A stretch of 64,000 nt of DNA. Origin: Loktanella salsilacus. Its GTDB lineage: Bacteria > Pseudomonadota > Alphaproteobacteria > Rhodobacterales > Rhodobacteraceae. Positions 33,410 to 42,819 of this stretch are shown piece by piece. The notes under the pieces were generated by a model. The model was not told the origin of the DNA and did no database searches. It was given only the letters and a program-made list of their open reading frames with translations. The stretch spans positions 1 to 64,000 of the forward strand of contig NZ_FOTF01000016.1 in NCBI RefSeq assembly GCF_900114485.1, in the 5' to 3' direction. Position 1 is the first letter of the stretch. Each line of letters begins with the position of its first letter. A program made the position numbers and the translations under genes.

Positions 33410-35908
33410 ATGAAAACCAACGTCAAAGCACTGGTCATCGGCGGCGGTGCCGTTGGCACGTCGATTGCCTATCATCTGGCCGCGGCCGGCTGGGACGATG
33501 TCATGCTGCTGGAACGGGACGAGCTGACATCAGGCTCGACCTGGCACGCCGCTGGCCTGCTGCCCTATTTCAACATGAGCTTTGCAACCACCCACATCCA
33601 CGACTACTCGATCCGCTTCTACAAAACGCTAGAGGAAGAGACAGGCCTGAACGCAGGCTTCGCCGTCGTCGGCAACCTGCGCATGGCCCAGACGGACGAG
33701 CGGATGGAGGAATATCAGCTTTATGCCTCTACGGCGGAAACCTGCGGCGTGCCGTACGTCTTTCTGACACCGGACGAAATCAAGGCAAGATGGCCTCTGA
33801 TCGAAACCTCTGACCTGAAGGGCGCACTTTATCACAACACCGACGGTTACATTAACCCCGCCGATGTGACGATGGCGATGGCCAAGGGCGCGCGCCAGCG
33901 CGGCGTGATGATCGAACGCCGCTGGCAGGCGGACGCGTTTCATTGGAACGGCACCCACTGGGAAGTCACCGCCACCAAAATGGTGGAAAAGGGCGGCAAC
34001 CTTGTCCCATCTGACGAACAGATCTTCATTACCGCCGAACATGTCGTCACCGCCTCTGGCAACCACGCGCAGCGCACCGCGAAAATGCTCGGCATCAAGA
34101 TCCCCGCGATCCCCGTCGAACACCAGTTCATCGTGATGGACGTCGACCCCGCGCTTCAGGAATACCGCAAGACCAACCCCGAACACCCCGTCGTGCGCGA
34201 CGCCGACGCCCAATCCTATGTCCGCGAAGAACGCGGCGGCTGGATCCTTGGCGTCTATGAAAAGCACGCGCCGGCGCGGTTCGAATACGGCGTCCCTGAC
34301 AGCTTCCGGGCCGATCTGTTCGAACTCAATCTGGAACGGATCGAAGAGCAGTATCTCGCGATGATCCACCGCATCCCGTCTTGCGAGGATTCTGGCCTGA
34401 AAAACGACTTCAACGGCCCGATCTGCTACACCCCCGATGGCAACCCCCTCGTCGGCCCGGCCCCCGGCCTGCACAACATGTGGCTGGCCGAAGGATTCAG
34501 CTTTGGCATCACCGCGGCGGGCGGCACCGGCTACTACCTTGCGCAGATGATGGTGAAGGGAGAGGCCGAAATCGACATGGCGTCCCTTGATCCCAAGCGG
34601 TACGGCCCGTGGATGACGACTGAATGGGCCGCTCGCAAGAACGAGGAAGCCTACGAGCACGTCTATATCCTACACCACCCGGACGAAGAACGCCCCGCCT
34701 GCCGCCCGCTGCGCACCACGCCCGCGTTTGATCGGCAAAAGGCCCGCGGCGCGCAATTTGGCTGGGTCAACGGATGGGAACGCCCGAACTACTTTGGTCC
34801 CGTGGACGCCCCGGAAAGCTTCGACCACGACGCCCGCAGCTTCCGCCGTGGCGGCTGGTGGAAACATGCTGTCGAAGAAGCTAAGGCGATCCGGACAGGT
34901 GTTGGCCTGATCGACGCCTCGGCCTTTACCAAGCACCGCATCAGCGGCCCAGGTGCCACCGCGTTCCTTGACTGGTTTACGACAAACAAGCTGCCCAAGG
35001 TCGGCCGCATCAACCTCACCTATGCGCTGACCGGGGCAGGGACCACGCGCACCGAATACACCATCGCCCGCACCGGGGATGACGACTATTACCTGATCTC
35101 TGCCGGCGCATGGACGGCCTACGACCAAGATTACCTTTATAAGGCGATCATGGAACACGAGGGCCGCTTCGGTCGTATCAACGAACAAGAGGTCACGACC
35201 CAGTGGGGCGTCTTCGCCATCGCTGGCCCCAAATCCCGCGACGTGCTGCAATCCATCATCAAGGACGCCGACCCCGCGACCGCCCTGTCCAACAAACGCT
35301 TTCCTTGGCTGTCCGTGCGCGACATCGAACTGGGCATGTGCCCCGTCCGCGCCATCCGCGTCGCCTATACCGGCGAGCTTGGCTGGGAGTTGCACCACCC
35401 GATTGAGATGCAGAACTACCTGTTCGATCTGCTGGAAAAGGCAGGCGAAGCGCATGGCATGAAGCTTGTCGGTGCGCGCGCCCAGAACTGGCTGCGGCAG
35501 GAAAAATCCTACCGCGCCTTTGGCAACGAACTCGGCCGTGACGCCACCCCGATGGAAGCCGACCTGCCGCGCTTTGTTGATCTGAACAAAGACTTCCACG
35601 GCAAGGCTGAAATGCAGGCCAAAGGCATCCGCTCGACCTGCGTCACGCTGCTGATCGACGGGCCGGATAATGCCGACCCTTGGGGCCGCGAAGTCCTCTA
35701 CCACGGCGACACCCGGGTCGGCCGCCTGACCTCTGGTGGATATTCGGTCCACTTCGGCAAAAGCATCGGCATGGGCTACGTCCACCCGGACCACGCCGCC
35801 GTTGGCACCCAGCTACAGGTCAAGATGTTCGACCAGCTTTGGCCTGCGACAATCGTGGAAGACTCTCCTTACGATCCGCAAAACGCCACGATCCGCAAAG
35901 ACGGCTGA
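33410..35908 (+). CDS. FAD-dependent oxidoreductase / GcvT-type aminomethyltransferase (DMGDH-like)
   Basis: An 832-residue protein. The N-terminal FAD part (about 1-400) has GGGAVGTS (11-18) and the flavin-linking-type region STWHAAGLLP. The C-terminal part (about 440-832) is a folate-binding GcvT domain (LIDASAFTKHRISGPGA, TGELGWELHHP). Homologues demethylate dimethylglycine or sarcosine and pass the carbon to tetrahydrofolate; the exact substrate is unknown. The start has a GGGG-type ribosome site and opens at the FAD motif. Confidence 0.9.
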   Translation: MKTNVKALVIGGGAVGTSIAYHLAAAGWDDVMLLERDELTSGSTWHAAGLLPYFNMSFATTHIHDYSIRFYKTLEEETGLNAGFAVVGNLRMAQTDERMEEYQLYASTAETCGVPYVFLTPDEIKARWPLIETSDLKGALYHNTDGYINPADVTMAMAKGARQRGVMIERRWQADAFHWNGTHWEVTATKMVEKGGNLVPSDEQIFITAEHVVTASGNHAQRTAKMLGIKIPAIPVEHQFIVMDVDPALQEYRKTNPEHPVVRDADAQSYVREERGGWILGVYEKHAPARFEYGVPDSFRADLFELNLERIEEQYLAMIHRIPSCEDSGLKNDFNGPICYTPDGNPLVGPAPGLHNMWLAEGFSFGITAAGGTGYYLAQMMVKGEAEIDMASLDPKRYGPWMTTEWAARKNEEAYEHVYILHHPDEERPACRPLRTTPAFDRQKARGAQFGWVNGWERPNYFGPVDAPESFDHDARSFRRGGWWKHAVEEAKAIRTGVGLIDASAFTKHRISGPGATAFLDWFTTNKLPKVGRINLTYALTGAGTTRTEYTIARTGDDDYYLISAGAWTAYDQDYLYKAIMEHEGRFGRINEQEVTTQWGVFAIAGPKSRDVLQSIIKDADPATALSNKRFPWLSVRDIELGMCPVRAIRVAYTGELGWELHHPIEMQNYLFDLLEKAGEAHGMKLVGARAQNWLRQEKSYRAFGNELGRDATPMEADLPRFVDLNKDFHGKAEMQAKGIRSTCVTLLIDGPDNADPWGREVLYHGDTRVGRLTSGGYSVHFGKSIGMGYVHPDHAAVGTQLQVKMFDQLWPATIVEDSPYDPQNATIRKDG

Positions 35909-35914
35909 TTTGCA

Positions 35915-35972
35915 TTCACCTTGCCAGATAAACTCCGGGGGAGGGCGCAGCCCGGGGGCAGCGCCCCCTCAG
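35915..35972 (-). repeat. Dispersed palindromic repeat, copy 7 (hybrid form)
   Basis: On the minus strand: GGGGGCGCTGCCCCC hairpin, then CTCCCCCGGAG and the tail TTTATCTGGCAAGGTGAA. It joins the C-rich hairpin form to the TTTATTTGGCAAGATGAA tail form and lies between convergent genes. Confidence 0.75.
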
Positions 35973-36298
35973 TCGTCGCGCTTCTCCCGCCGCCGCTGAC
36001 GAAATCTGTCAGCCCGGCGGCGCAAGCGAATGATCGCCCCTGACACGGGGCGGCGCAGCCACGGCACATCGACCGCCAGCAGCAGCAGACCCACCGGGAT
36101 CATCCACAACCCGAACACGGGCAGGATCGCTAGAAACCCACCCAGTATAAACGTCACGCCCACCGGCACCCGTATCAGCGCCCATCCCGGGCGGCTGATG
36201 CGGAACAGGACGCTCCCCATGCGGGGATAGTCACGGCGCAGCCGTTCGAATTGGCGGTGCAGGCGGCGGCCTTCGGGATTGATGCGGTGTCTGATCAT
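35969..36298 (-). CDS. Small membrane protein, 109 residues
   Basis: A basic protein with one long or two short hydrophobic helices (about residues 46-82, VPVGVTFILGGFLAILPVFG then MIPVGLLLLAVDVPWL) flanked by Arg-rich ends. Such proteins are widespread in Rhodobacterales but have no known function. I chose ATG at 36298; a start at 36325 would add nine residues. No membrane partner is seen nearby. Confidence 0.7.
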   Translation of the reverse strand: MIRHRINPEGRRLHRQFERLRRDYPRMGSVLFRISRPGWALIRVPVGVTFILGGFLAILPVFGLWMIPVGLLLLAVDVPWLRRPVSGAIIRLRRRADRFRQRRREKRDD

Positions 36299-36522
36299 GA
36301 GCAGGACATGGCTGCGCGGGGCCAATCATCAAGTGGCGCAGTGCTACATATTTTATCCCAGCCGGGCATGCAGGTTACTCATCTGGCAAAAACGATAGAC
36401 AAGTCATGTCAGGCCACTGGCCGCGACGACATCTCTTGCTCAGATCCATTACCGCAACCTTGCGGCAGCAACCATCCATAACGCCGCATGCCCGCTCTGT
36501 ATCGCAACCTCGCCCGCTGGCC

Positions 36523-37596
36523 CTAGCCAAAGCGGGCCGGTGACAGCGCCGCGGCCAGATCAGCGCCCAGCTGCGGCGTGCGGTTTGCGACGACATCGGC
36601 GATCAACGCAGATGCGGCGGGCGCGGTCTGGAACCCGTATCCGCCTTGTCCCGCACACCAGATAAAGGTTGGCGCATCCACCGCCCGCCCCAGAACCAAC
36701 TGACGGTCCGGGGCAAAGGTACGCAGGCCAGCCCAAGTTGCGACAGGGCGCGTGACCTCTGGCGTGACATATTCCTGATAGCGCGCCAGCCCTTCAGCCA
36801 AGGTCATGTCGTCGGCAAACGCATCATGAGGATCAACCAAGTCTTCCTCCGCTGGCGACACCAGTAGCGCCCCCGCGTCGGGTTTGGCGTACCAGCTTTC
36901 GCCGGGTCCGAATATCATGGGCCAGTTGCTGACCGCATGTCCGCCCGGTGCGGCCAACCGCGCCATAGACCGCCGCAGCGGCGTCAGCCCCAGTGGGCGC
37001 ACCCCGGCTGATACGGCAACCTGATCGGCCCAAGCCCCCGCGGCGTTTACAATCACGCGGCAGGTCACATCGCCCGCAGGTGTCGTCAGCTGCCATCCGG
37101 CCCGTGTGCGGGTGATGGTCTCTACGCGCGCGCCTGTCATGACGCTGCCGCCATTGCCGCGCAGTTCGCGCAGCCAGTTCTGCATCAGCAAATCGGTGTC
37201 GATATCCCATGCCGCAGCGTGATAGGCCGCGCGGTCCACGTAATCCGATAGGATCGGCACCAACGCCCGTGCCTCTGCCGTGGTGATCTGCTCTAGCCCC
37301 ATATCCGCAACATCAGCGGCAAAGCGATCGGCCTCGTCCTTTGCCCCCAGCAGCATCAACCCGCGCGGCGATAGCACGCCGCCATTGGCGTTTTCGTGGA
37401 AATCGCGGCTGGCGGCGTTTAGCGCCCGGGTGGAGGGCTTGCCGTAGTTTTCCTCGAACAAAGCGGCAGAGCGGGCAGAGCTGTGATAACCCGTCTGCGC
37501 CTCTGCTTCGATCAAGGTGACGTTGCCCAGATGCGAAAGTCGGGCTGCAGCAGAAATGCCAGCAACCCCGCCGCCAATCACTACGATATCAGTCAT
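36523..37596 (-). CDS. FAD-dependent amino acid oxidase (DadA/glycine oxidase-like)
   Basis: A 357-residue flavoenzyme. The FAD motif GGGVAGISAA lies at 8-17 and the C-terminal GQGGYGFQTAPA closes the site. The family oxidises D-amino acids, glycine or related secondary amines. The start at 37596 overlaps the aldo/keto reductase stop (ATGA), so the two are coupled and may share a pathway. Confidence 0.9.
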   Translation of the reverse strand: MTDIVVIGGGVAGISAAARLSHLGNVTLIEAEAQTGYHSSARSAALFEENYGKPSTRALNAASRDFHENANGGVLSPRGLMLLGAKDEADRFAADVADMGLEQITTAEARALVPILSDYVDRAAYHAAAWDIDTDLLMQNWLRELRGNGGSVMTGARVETITRTRAGWQLTTPAGDVTCRVIVNAAGAWADQVAVSAGVRPLGLTPLRRSMARLAAPGGHAVSNWPMIFGPGESWYAKPDAGALLVSPAEEDLVDPHDAFADDMTLAEGLARYQEYVTPEVTRPVATWAGLRTFAPDRQLVLGRAVDAPTFIWCAGQGGYGFQTAPAASALIADVVANRTPQLGADLAAALSPARFG

Positions 37597-38525
37597 ACTT
37601 CTTCTAACCGATCCGTGGCAGGGGCGGGGGTCGGGCTCAGCGCGCTGATCTGAGTATAGAGTGCATCGGTCATCGCGAAATCCTGTGCGGCCAGCGACGG
37701 CGCAAGCTGCGCCATCGACTTGGCTGATATGATGGGCGAGGGGGCAGTGGGATGCGCTGCAACCCAAGCGACGGCCAAAGTCGCCGCATCCGTCCCCAAT
37801 TCATCCGCCATATCCGCCAAAGCGGCCCCGGCGGCATGCATCCAGTCGGGATTATAACGGGCGGCATACATTTTATCTTCGCTCAGCCGTCCTGTGCCGC
37901 CGCGCGCGTACTTTCCGGTCAGCAATCCGCCCCCAAGCGGGGAATAGGCGCAGACTTGTATCCCCTGATCGGCGGTCATCGGTAGAATCTCGACCTCTGC
38001 CTGCCGTTTGACCAGATTATACATCGGTTGCATCACATCAATCTGCGTTCCAAGGCTTGCACAGACCGCTTGCGCCTTCATAACTTGCCACGCGGCATAG
38101 TTGCTGACGCCAATATGGCGGATTGCGCCGTCCGATTGCAGGCGCGCAAGCGTCTCAAATGTTTCAATCAGTGGCGTGGCATCGTCCCAGCGGTGCAAAT
38201 ACAGCAGATCGACGCTGTCCACGTCCAATTGTTGGCGACAAATTTCGAACTGCGCCAAAATATTTGTTTTGCCCGCACCGCCCGCGAAGGCAACTTTGGT
38301 CGCAAGATAGATCGAATCCCGTTCAGGCGCGATCATCGGCCCGAGCAGCAGCTCGCTTGCGCCGTCGTTATAGCGGACGGCGGTGTCGAAATGATTGACG
38401 CCGGCCGCGCGCGCCCCACTATACATGGCTTTACTGGCCTGCTCATCGGCGCGGCCGCCGAATTGCATGGTGCCAAATGTCAGTCGGGACAAAGCGGTCC
38501 CGTCGCGTGTATGCAGCTGTTTCAT
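37593..38525 (-). CDS. Aldo/keto reductase
   Basis: A 310-residue NADPH-dependent reductase. The tetrad residues Asp47 (FDTA), Tyr52 (RYN) and Lys77 (ATKVAF) are present, and the cofactor site shows QPMYNLVKRQAE and AYSPLGGGLLTGKY. The carbonyl substrate is unknown; coupling to the amine oxidase hints at removal of an aldehyde, which is inference. Confidence 0.93.
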   Translation of the reverse strand: MKQLHTRDGTALSRLTFGTMQFGGRADEQASKAMYSGARAAGVNHFDTAVRYNDGASELLLGPMIAPERDSIYLATKVAFAGGAGKTNILAQFEICRQQLDVDSVDLLYLHRWDDATPLIETFETLARLQSDGAIRHIGVSNYAAWQVMKAQAVCASLGTQIDVMQPMYNLVKRQAEVEILPMTADQGIQVCAYSPLGGGLLTGKYARGGTGRLSEDKMYAARYNPDWMHAAGAALADMADELGTDAATLAVAWVAAHPTAPSPIISAKSMAQLAPSLAAQDFAMTDALYTQISALSPTPAPATDRLEEV

Positions 38526-38705
38526 GACGCAACGATGACACGCAGGGGGCCGCCTAGCAATCTACTTGGGCGCCTTGTCAATCACACTACGCCGAAAGTT
38601 CCACATTCCGTCTGTGTAAAATAAATCTGTCTTGTGTGCGTAAATGCAGACATCACATTAAAGTTTACATCTGGGTGTGCACATTCGCAAAAAACCTCCC
38701 TATAT

Positions 38706-38743
38706 CGTTTGGCAGAAGAGGACACGATGTCCCTCACCAAACG
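38706..38743 (+). promoter_or_regulatory. 5'-leader stem-loop of the secreted small protein
   Basis: CGTTTGG/CCAAACG and an inner GAGGACA/TGTCCCTC pair form a nested stem-loop in the leader, 12 bp before the ATG at 38756. A CCTATAT-like -10 lies just upstream at about 38698-38705, so the mRNA may begin with this structure, which would stabilise it. Confidence 0.5.
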
Positions 38744-38755
38744 AAAGATAAGACA

Positions 38756-39073
38756 ATGACAAACTTCAAATCCTCCCTGATCGTCGCCGCTCTGGTTTCT
38801 GCATTCGGCGTGACCGCTGCTTCCGCCGCTGACTTCCAGCCCACCAAAAGCTTCAACGACCTGTCCGCTGCTGGCGTCGCCGCAACCGAAGCAAACATTG
38901 CAGCCCTGGGCGTGAGCAACCGCGCTGGTAACGTGCTGACAACCGGCGAGCTGACCGCGATCCAGCAGATCATTCTGGACCAGTCGAACGAAGCATCGAA
39001 AGCCAAGCGCGTGAACCTGATCGTGAACGGCGAGTCCGCAGGCTACGGCCCCGGCTACTCCGTCACTTACTAA
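38756..39073 (+). CDS. Small secreted protein, 105 residues (paralogue A)
   Basis: A protein with a signal peptide ending at ASAAD (about residue 25) and a mature part rich in Ala/Asn. Residues 63-92 align without gaps, at the same residue numbers, with 63-93 of the protein encoded at 39327 (shared Q70, I72, D75, S77, K82, A83, R85, V90, N91), so the two genes are paralogues. The C-terminal tail is Gly/Tyr-rich. Function unknown. The leader carries a stable stem-loop. Confidence 0.75.
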   Translation: MTNFKSSLIVAALVSAFGVTAASAADFQPTKSFNDLSAAGVAATEANIAALGVSNRAGNVLTTGELTAIQQIILDQSNEASKAKRVNLIVNGESAGYGPGYSVTY

Positions 39074-39077
39074 TCGC
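39008..39077 (+). repeat. 70-bp direct repeat, left copy (3' end of paralogue A)
   Basis: This stretch from codon Arg85 through the TAA stop plus four bases is identical to 39155-39224, base for base by reading. The offset is 147 bp. Confidence 0.9.
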
Positions 39078-39154
39078 TTCTTAGCGACCTTCCTCCCTCC
39101 GCTCCTCCCAGCGGGAAATACACAGGGCGCTGCCCTGAGAATATAAAACGAAAC

Positions 39155-39224
39155 CGCGTGAACCTGATCGTGAACGGCGAGTCCGCAGGCTACGGCCCCG
39201 GCTACTCCGTCACTTACTAATCGC
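39155..39224 (+). pseudogene. Fossil duplicate of the 3' end of paralogue A
   Basis: A perfect second copy of 39008-39077 that encodes only the last 21 residues and the stop, without start or signal peptide. The 77-bp spacer contains no gene. It looks like the residue of a tandem duplication of the secreted gene, or of copy-choice repair. Confidence 0.8.
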
Positions 39225-39249
39225 AGGCTAACGGCCACGCCGTGCCGAA

Positions 39250-39278
39250 GGGCCTGCCTGTTATAGGCAGGCCCTTTT
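39250..39278 (+). terminator. Intrinsic terminator after the duplicated segment
   Basis: GGGCCTGCCT and AGGCAGGCCC form a 10-bp perfect stem with a 5-nt loop, followed by TTTT. Confidence 0.92.
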
Positions 39279-39326
39279 GCGTTCTAAAACTTCGACCATG
39301 TTGCGCCCGCACAAAGGAATTCGACG

Positions 39327-39635
39327 ATGTCGTTTCATGCCAAACCCGCCCTGATGATGGCCGCGATGATGGCCAGCCTTGCCGCTGCACCGGCTGGCGC
39401 ACAAAGCCTGAGTGAGATGAAGATCGCTGACACCAGCCCCGCAATGCGCGCGGCCTTTGATCTTAACCTTGATCTGCTGCGCGTGCAGCTTGATCGCGGG
39501 AAATCGTTCAATCTGGATACGTATATTCAGGCGCAGCGGATTATGAATGACCGCTCGGACCCATCGCTCAAGGCGAGCCGGATCGAAAACCTTGTCAATA
39601 ACGGCAATGAGTTTGATCCGCGACGCGGCGACTGA
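39327..39635 (+). CDS. Small secreted protein, 102 residues (paralogue B)
   Basis: Signal peptide with cleavage near PAGAQS (residue about 26), then a helical mature domain. It is paralogous to the gene at 38756 over residues 63-93. An AAGGA ribosome site lies 10 bp before the ATG. Function unknown; pairs of such small periplasmic proteins recur in the group. A bidirectional terminator follows. Confidence 0.72.
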   Translation: MSFHAKPALMMAAMMASLAAAPAGAQSLSEMKIADTSPAMRAAFDLNLDLLRVQLDRGKSFNLDTYIQAQRIMNDRSDPSLKASRIENLVNNGNEFDPRRGD

Positions 39636-39654
39636 CACCGCCCCGAAAATGCAA

Positions 39655-39679
39655 AAAGGCCCGCCAATGGCGGGCCTTT
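39655..39679. terminator. Bidirectional intrinsic terminator
   Basis: AAAGGCCCGCC and GGCGGGCCTTT form an 11-bp stem with a 3-nt loop; on the minus strand it is followed by a T-run. It ends paralogue B and the convergent BMP gene. Confidence 0.88.
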
Positions 39680-39702
39680 CGCGTATCGCAGAAACGTTTC
39701 GC

Positions 39703-40785
39703 TTATTGCGGAATGTCGCCTTCGATGCCTTCAACGTAGAAGTTCATGCCCAGCAGTGTGCCGTCATCAGCGGTCTCGCCGTCAGCCAGCCAGACAGAGC
39801 CGTCCTGCTTGTTGACCGGACCGGTGAAGGGGTGGATTTCGCCAGCGGCAATCGCGTCGCGCAGCGCTTCTGCGCTGGCTTTCACGTCAGCGGGGACTGC
39901 GTCGGTGATCTCGCCGATGCCGACCATGCCGGCGCCGATACCATCCCAAGTGCTGTCGGATTCCCAAGTGCCGTCCATGACAGCCTTGGTGCGCGCGATG
40001 TAGTAGGGGGCCCAGTTGTCGATGATCGACGACACGCGCGGCATTGGACCATATTCGGCCATGTCGGACGCCTGACCAAAGGTGTAAACGTTGCCAGCGG
40101 CCTGCGCGGCGGCCTGCGGCGCGGTCGAGTCGGTGTGCTGCAGCACAACGTCAGCGCCTTGCTCGATCAGCACATTGGCTGCTTCAGCTTCTTTCGCCGG
40201 ATCAAACCAAGTGTAGGCCCAGACGATCTTGAACTCGACGTCAGGGTTCACAGCCTTGGCGGCCAGATAGGCAGCGTTGATGCCGCGCACGACTTCGGGG
40301 ATCGGGAAGGACCCGATGTAGCCGATGATGTTGGACTTTGTCAGGTTGCCAGCGATGTGACCCTGCACGGCGCGGCCTTCGTAAAAGCGCGCGGAATAGA
40401 TGCCGACGTTGTCAGCGGTCTTAAAGCCGGTCGCATGCTCGAACTTCACATCGGGGAACTTGGCCGCGACTTCCAGCGTCTGGTCCATGTAGCCAAAGGA
40501 CGTTGTGAAAATCAGGTCAGCGCCGTCCAGCGCCATCTGCTGCATCACGCGCACAGCATCGGGGCCTTCGGGCACGGATTCGACGAACACCGTCTCGACT
40601 GCATCGCCGAACTCGGCCTCGACCGCTTGGCGGCCCTTGTCATGCTCGTATGTCCAGCCGCCATCGCCGACGGGGCCGACATAGACGAAACCGACCTTGG
40701 TCTTGTCTTGTGCCAGTGCGGGCAGGCCGGCCATTGCCAGCGTCGCTGCTGCAACGCCAGATGCGAGAAGTGTTCTTCTTTTCAT
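39703..40785 (-). CDS. BMP-family ABC transporter substrate-binding protein (probably purine or nucleoside)
   Basis: A 360-residue periplasmic binding protein with signal peptide (first 25-28 residues, cleavage near ALAQD) and a BMP-type fold (FVYVGPVGDGGWTYEHDKGR near the start). BMP proteins such as PnrA bind purine nucleosides or related ligands. It ends a minus-strand operon with xanthine dehydrogenase genes, so it likely brings in purines. It follows the permease by 24 bp. Confidence 0.92.
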   Translation of the reverse strand: MKRRTLLASGVAAATLAMAGLPALAQDKTKVGFVYVGPVGDGGWTYEHDKGRQAVEAEFGDAVETVFVESVPEGPDAVRVMQQMALDGADLIFTTSFGYMDQTLEVAAKFPDVKFEHATGFKTADNVGIYSARFYEGRAVQGHIAGNLTKSNIIGYIGSFPIPEVVRGINAAYLAAKAVNPDVEFKIVWAYTWFDPAKEAEAANVLIEQGADVVLQHTDSTAPQAAAQAAGNVYTFGQASDMAEYGPMPRVSSIIDNWAPYYIARTKAVMDGTWESDSTWDGIGAGMVGIGEITDAVPADVKASAEALRDAIAAGEIHPFTGPVNKQDGSVWLADGETADDGTLLGMNFYVEGIEGDIPQ

Positions 40786-40809
40786 TGGTATATCCCCTGT
40801 AGTCGCCGC

Positions 40810-41724
40810 TTATCTTGCGGCATGAAAGATTCGGCCCAAGCTTCCGGGCGCGCGTCCGGCGGACATGATGACCAGAACCGCGATGGTGGCAAGGTAGGGT
40901 GACATTGAAAGATATTCGACCGGTACCGCAACCCCTGCTGCCTGCAAATTAAGCTGTAGCACGGTAACGCCGCCAAAAAGATAGGCACCCAGCACCAATC
41001 GCCCCGGTTTCCAGCTGGCGAAGACGACAATCGCTAGCGCGATCCAGCCCGCGCCTGCGGTCATGCCTTCGGTCCATTGCGGCACCCGCACAAGGCTTAG
41101 GTAAGCCCCGCCAAGGCCCGCGCATGCCCCGCCGAACATGATCGCCAGCATCCGTGTGCGGCGCACATGATAACCCAGCGCGTGGGCGGCATCATGGTTT
41201 TCGCCTACCGCCCGCAGGATCAAACCGCCGCGGGTGCGGTTCAGGAAAAACCACACACTAGCCACGATCAGCAGCCCGATATAGACCATGGGATCATGCT
41301 GAAACACGATGGGACCAATTACGGGAATATCGCCCAGCAAAGGGATATGCCAATCAGGAAAGGACGGCGCGCGGATGCCCAGATACCCTTGTCCCATCAA
41401 CGCCGACAGGCCTAAACCGAACAGCGTCAGCGCCAGACCCGTCGCGACTTGGTTGGACAGCAGGAACTGCGTCAGCACCCCAAACAGCAGCGACAACATC
41501 GCGCCGCCAATCGCGGCCCCAATAAAGCCCAGCCATGGGCTTCCCGTCGCCACGGCGATGATAAAGCCGCAGATGGCACCGGTGATCATCATCCCCTCAA
41601 CGCCAAGGTTCAGCACGCCCGCGCGTTCCACCACCAATTCGCCAATCGCGGCCAGCAGGATCGGCGTGGCGGCGACCATCAAGGACGCCAGCAGCAGGAT
41701 CGGATTGATTGCACTTAGGTCCAT
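40810..41724 (-). CDS. ABC transporter permease (BMP-type system)
   Basis: A 304-residue inner-membrane permease of the BPD_transp_2 (YufQ-like) family with about nine hydrophobic segments and the pattern VVERAGVLNLGVEGMM near the start. Its start overlaps the stop of the upstream permease (TAATG). Confidence 0.93.
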   Translation of the reverse strand: MDLSAINPILLLASLMVAATPILLAAIGELVVERAGVLNLGVEGMMITGAICGFIIAVATGSPWLGFIGAAIGGAMLSLLFGVLTQFLLSNQVATGLALTLFGLGLSALMGQGYLGIRAPSFPDWHIPLLGDIPVIGPIVFQHDPMVYIGLLIVASVWFFLNRTRGGLILRAVGENHDAAHALGYHVRRTRMLAIMFGGACAGLGGAYLSLVRVPQWTEGMTAGAGWIALAIVVFASWKPGRLVLGAYLFGGVTVLQLNLQAAGVAVPVEYLSMSPYLATIAVLVIMSAGRAPGSLGRIFHAAR

Positions 41725-42806
41725 TACGCCGCCACCCTATTGGAAAACCGCACGCGGTAGTTTGTCAGCACATCAACCGCGAGCAGGAAAAACAGCAGCA
41801 TCCCCTGCAGTAGGCTGATCGCCGCGGCAGGCAGGCCCAGATTGCTTTGCGCAATGCCGCCGCCGATATAGGTCAGCGCCATCACAGCCCCCGCCAGCAA
41901 GATACCCACGGGATGCAAACGCCCCAGAAACGCGACGATGATCGCGGTGAAACCGTAGCCGACGTTAAAATCGATCGTCACCTGACCTGCCGGGCCGGAC
42001 ACCTCGAACATGCCCGCTAAACCGGCCAGCGCGCCCGATAGGCCCATGCAAATCAGGATCATGCGCGCCGGATTGACGCCCGCAAACCGCGCGGCCCGCG
42101 GCGCTTGCCCCGCCAGCCGCACCTGAAACCCGAACATGTGTCGCGCCAGCAGCACATAGGCAAAGATCACGGCAATCAGCGCGGCAACCACACCCCAATG
42201 CATGCCAGAGCCTGAAATCAGCTCCAGATTAGCCGCGCTCGGATATTGCGACAGGTTCCGGCTGCCCGGAAATCCCATGCCTTCGGGGTTTTTCAACGGC
42301 CCTAGCGCCATCGCGGCCAGCAAGCTTTCGGCTACATAAACCAGCATCAAGGACACCAAAATCTCGTTGGTGCCAAAACGCACCTTCAATAGCCCCGGGA
42401 TCAACCCCCAAAGTGCCCCGCCAATCGCCCCCGCCATAATCATCAGCGGGAAAATCAGCCACGATTCCATCGGATAAAACGCAAGCCCCACCGCCGCGCC
42501 GCACAGCGCGCCCATGATATACTGGCCTTCAGCGCCAATATTCCAAATCCCCGCGCGAAAGCCGAAACTTAAGCCGACCGCGATCAGCACCAACGGCGCG
42601 CCTTTGATCAGCAGTTGCGGGCGATAAAACCACGCGTTCTTGGAAAACAGCGGATCAAGGAAAATCGTCCGGATCACCTCTACCGGGTTCTTGCCCAGCG
42701 CGGCAAACAGGATGCCCCCCACCACCATTGTCAGCACAACCGCCAACACGGGCGCGGCATAGCTCCACATCCGGCTCGGCTGTGGCCGCTTGTCCAGAAC
42801 GATCAT
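41724..42806 (-). CDS. ABC transporter permease (BMP-type system), second subunit
   Basis: A 360-residue permease of the YufP-like type, with nine or ten hydrophobic segments and the conserved GFRAGIWNIGAEGQYIMGA motif. It pairs with the neighbouring permease and is separated from the ATPase gene by 123 bp carrying two repeat copies. Confidence 0.93.
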   Translation of the reverse strand: MIVLDKRPQPSRMWSYAAPVLAVVLTMVVGGILFAALGKNPVEVIRTIFLDPLFSKNAWFYRPQLLIKGAPLVLIAVGLSFGFRAGIWNIGAEGQYIMGALCGAAVGLAFYPMESWLIFPLMIMAGAIGGALWGLIPGLLKVRFGTNEILVSLMLVYVAESLLAAMALGPLKNPEGMGFPGSRNLSQYPSAANLELISGSGMHWGVVAALIAVIFAYVLLARHMFGFQVRLAGQAPRAARFAGVNPARMILICMGLSGALAGLAGMFEVSGPAGQVTIDFNVGYGFTAIIVAFLGRLHPVGILLAGAVMALTYIGGGIAQSNLGLPAAAISLLQGMLLFFLLAVDVLTNYRVRFSNRVAA

Positions 42807-42819
42807 CGCCGCATCCCCG

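Noticed and set aside
33629-34660. A 343-codon open frame antisense to the DMGDH-like gene, with another at 34670-35794
   Set aside because: Both mirror the codon periodicity of the real gene and show no recognisable domain or ribosome site.
36299-36522. Short open frames in the gap between the small membrane protein and the amine oxidase
   Set aside because: No ribosome sites or family resemblance; the gap shows nothing I can support.
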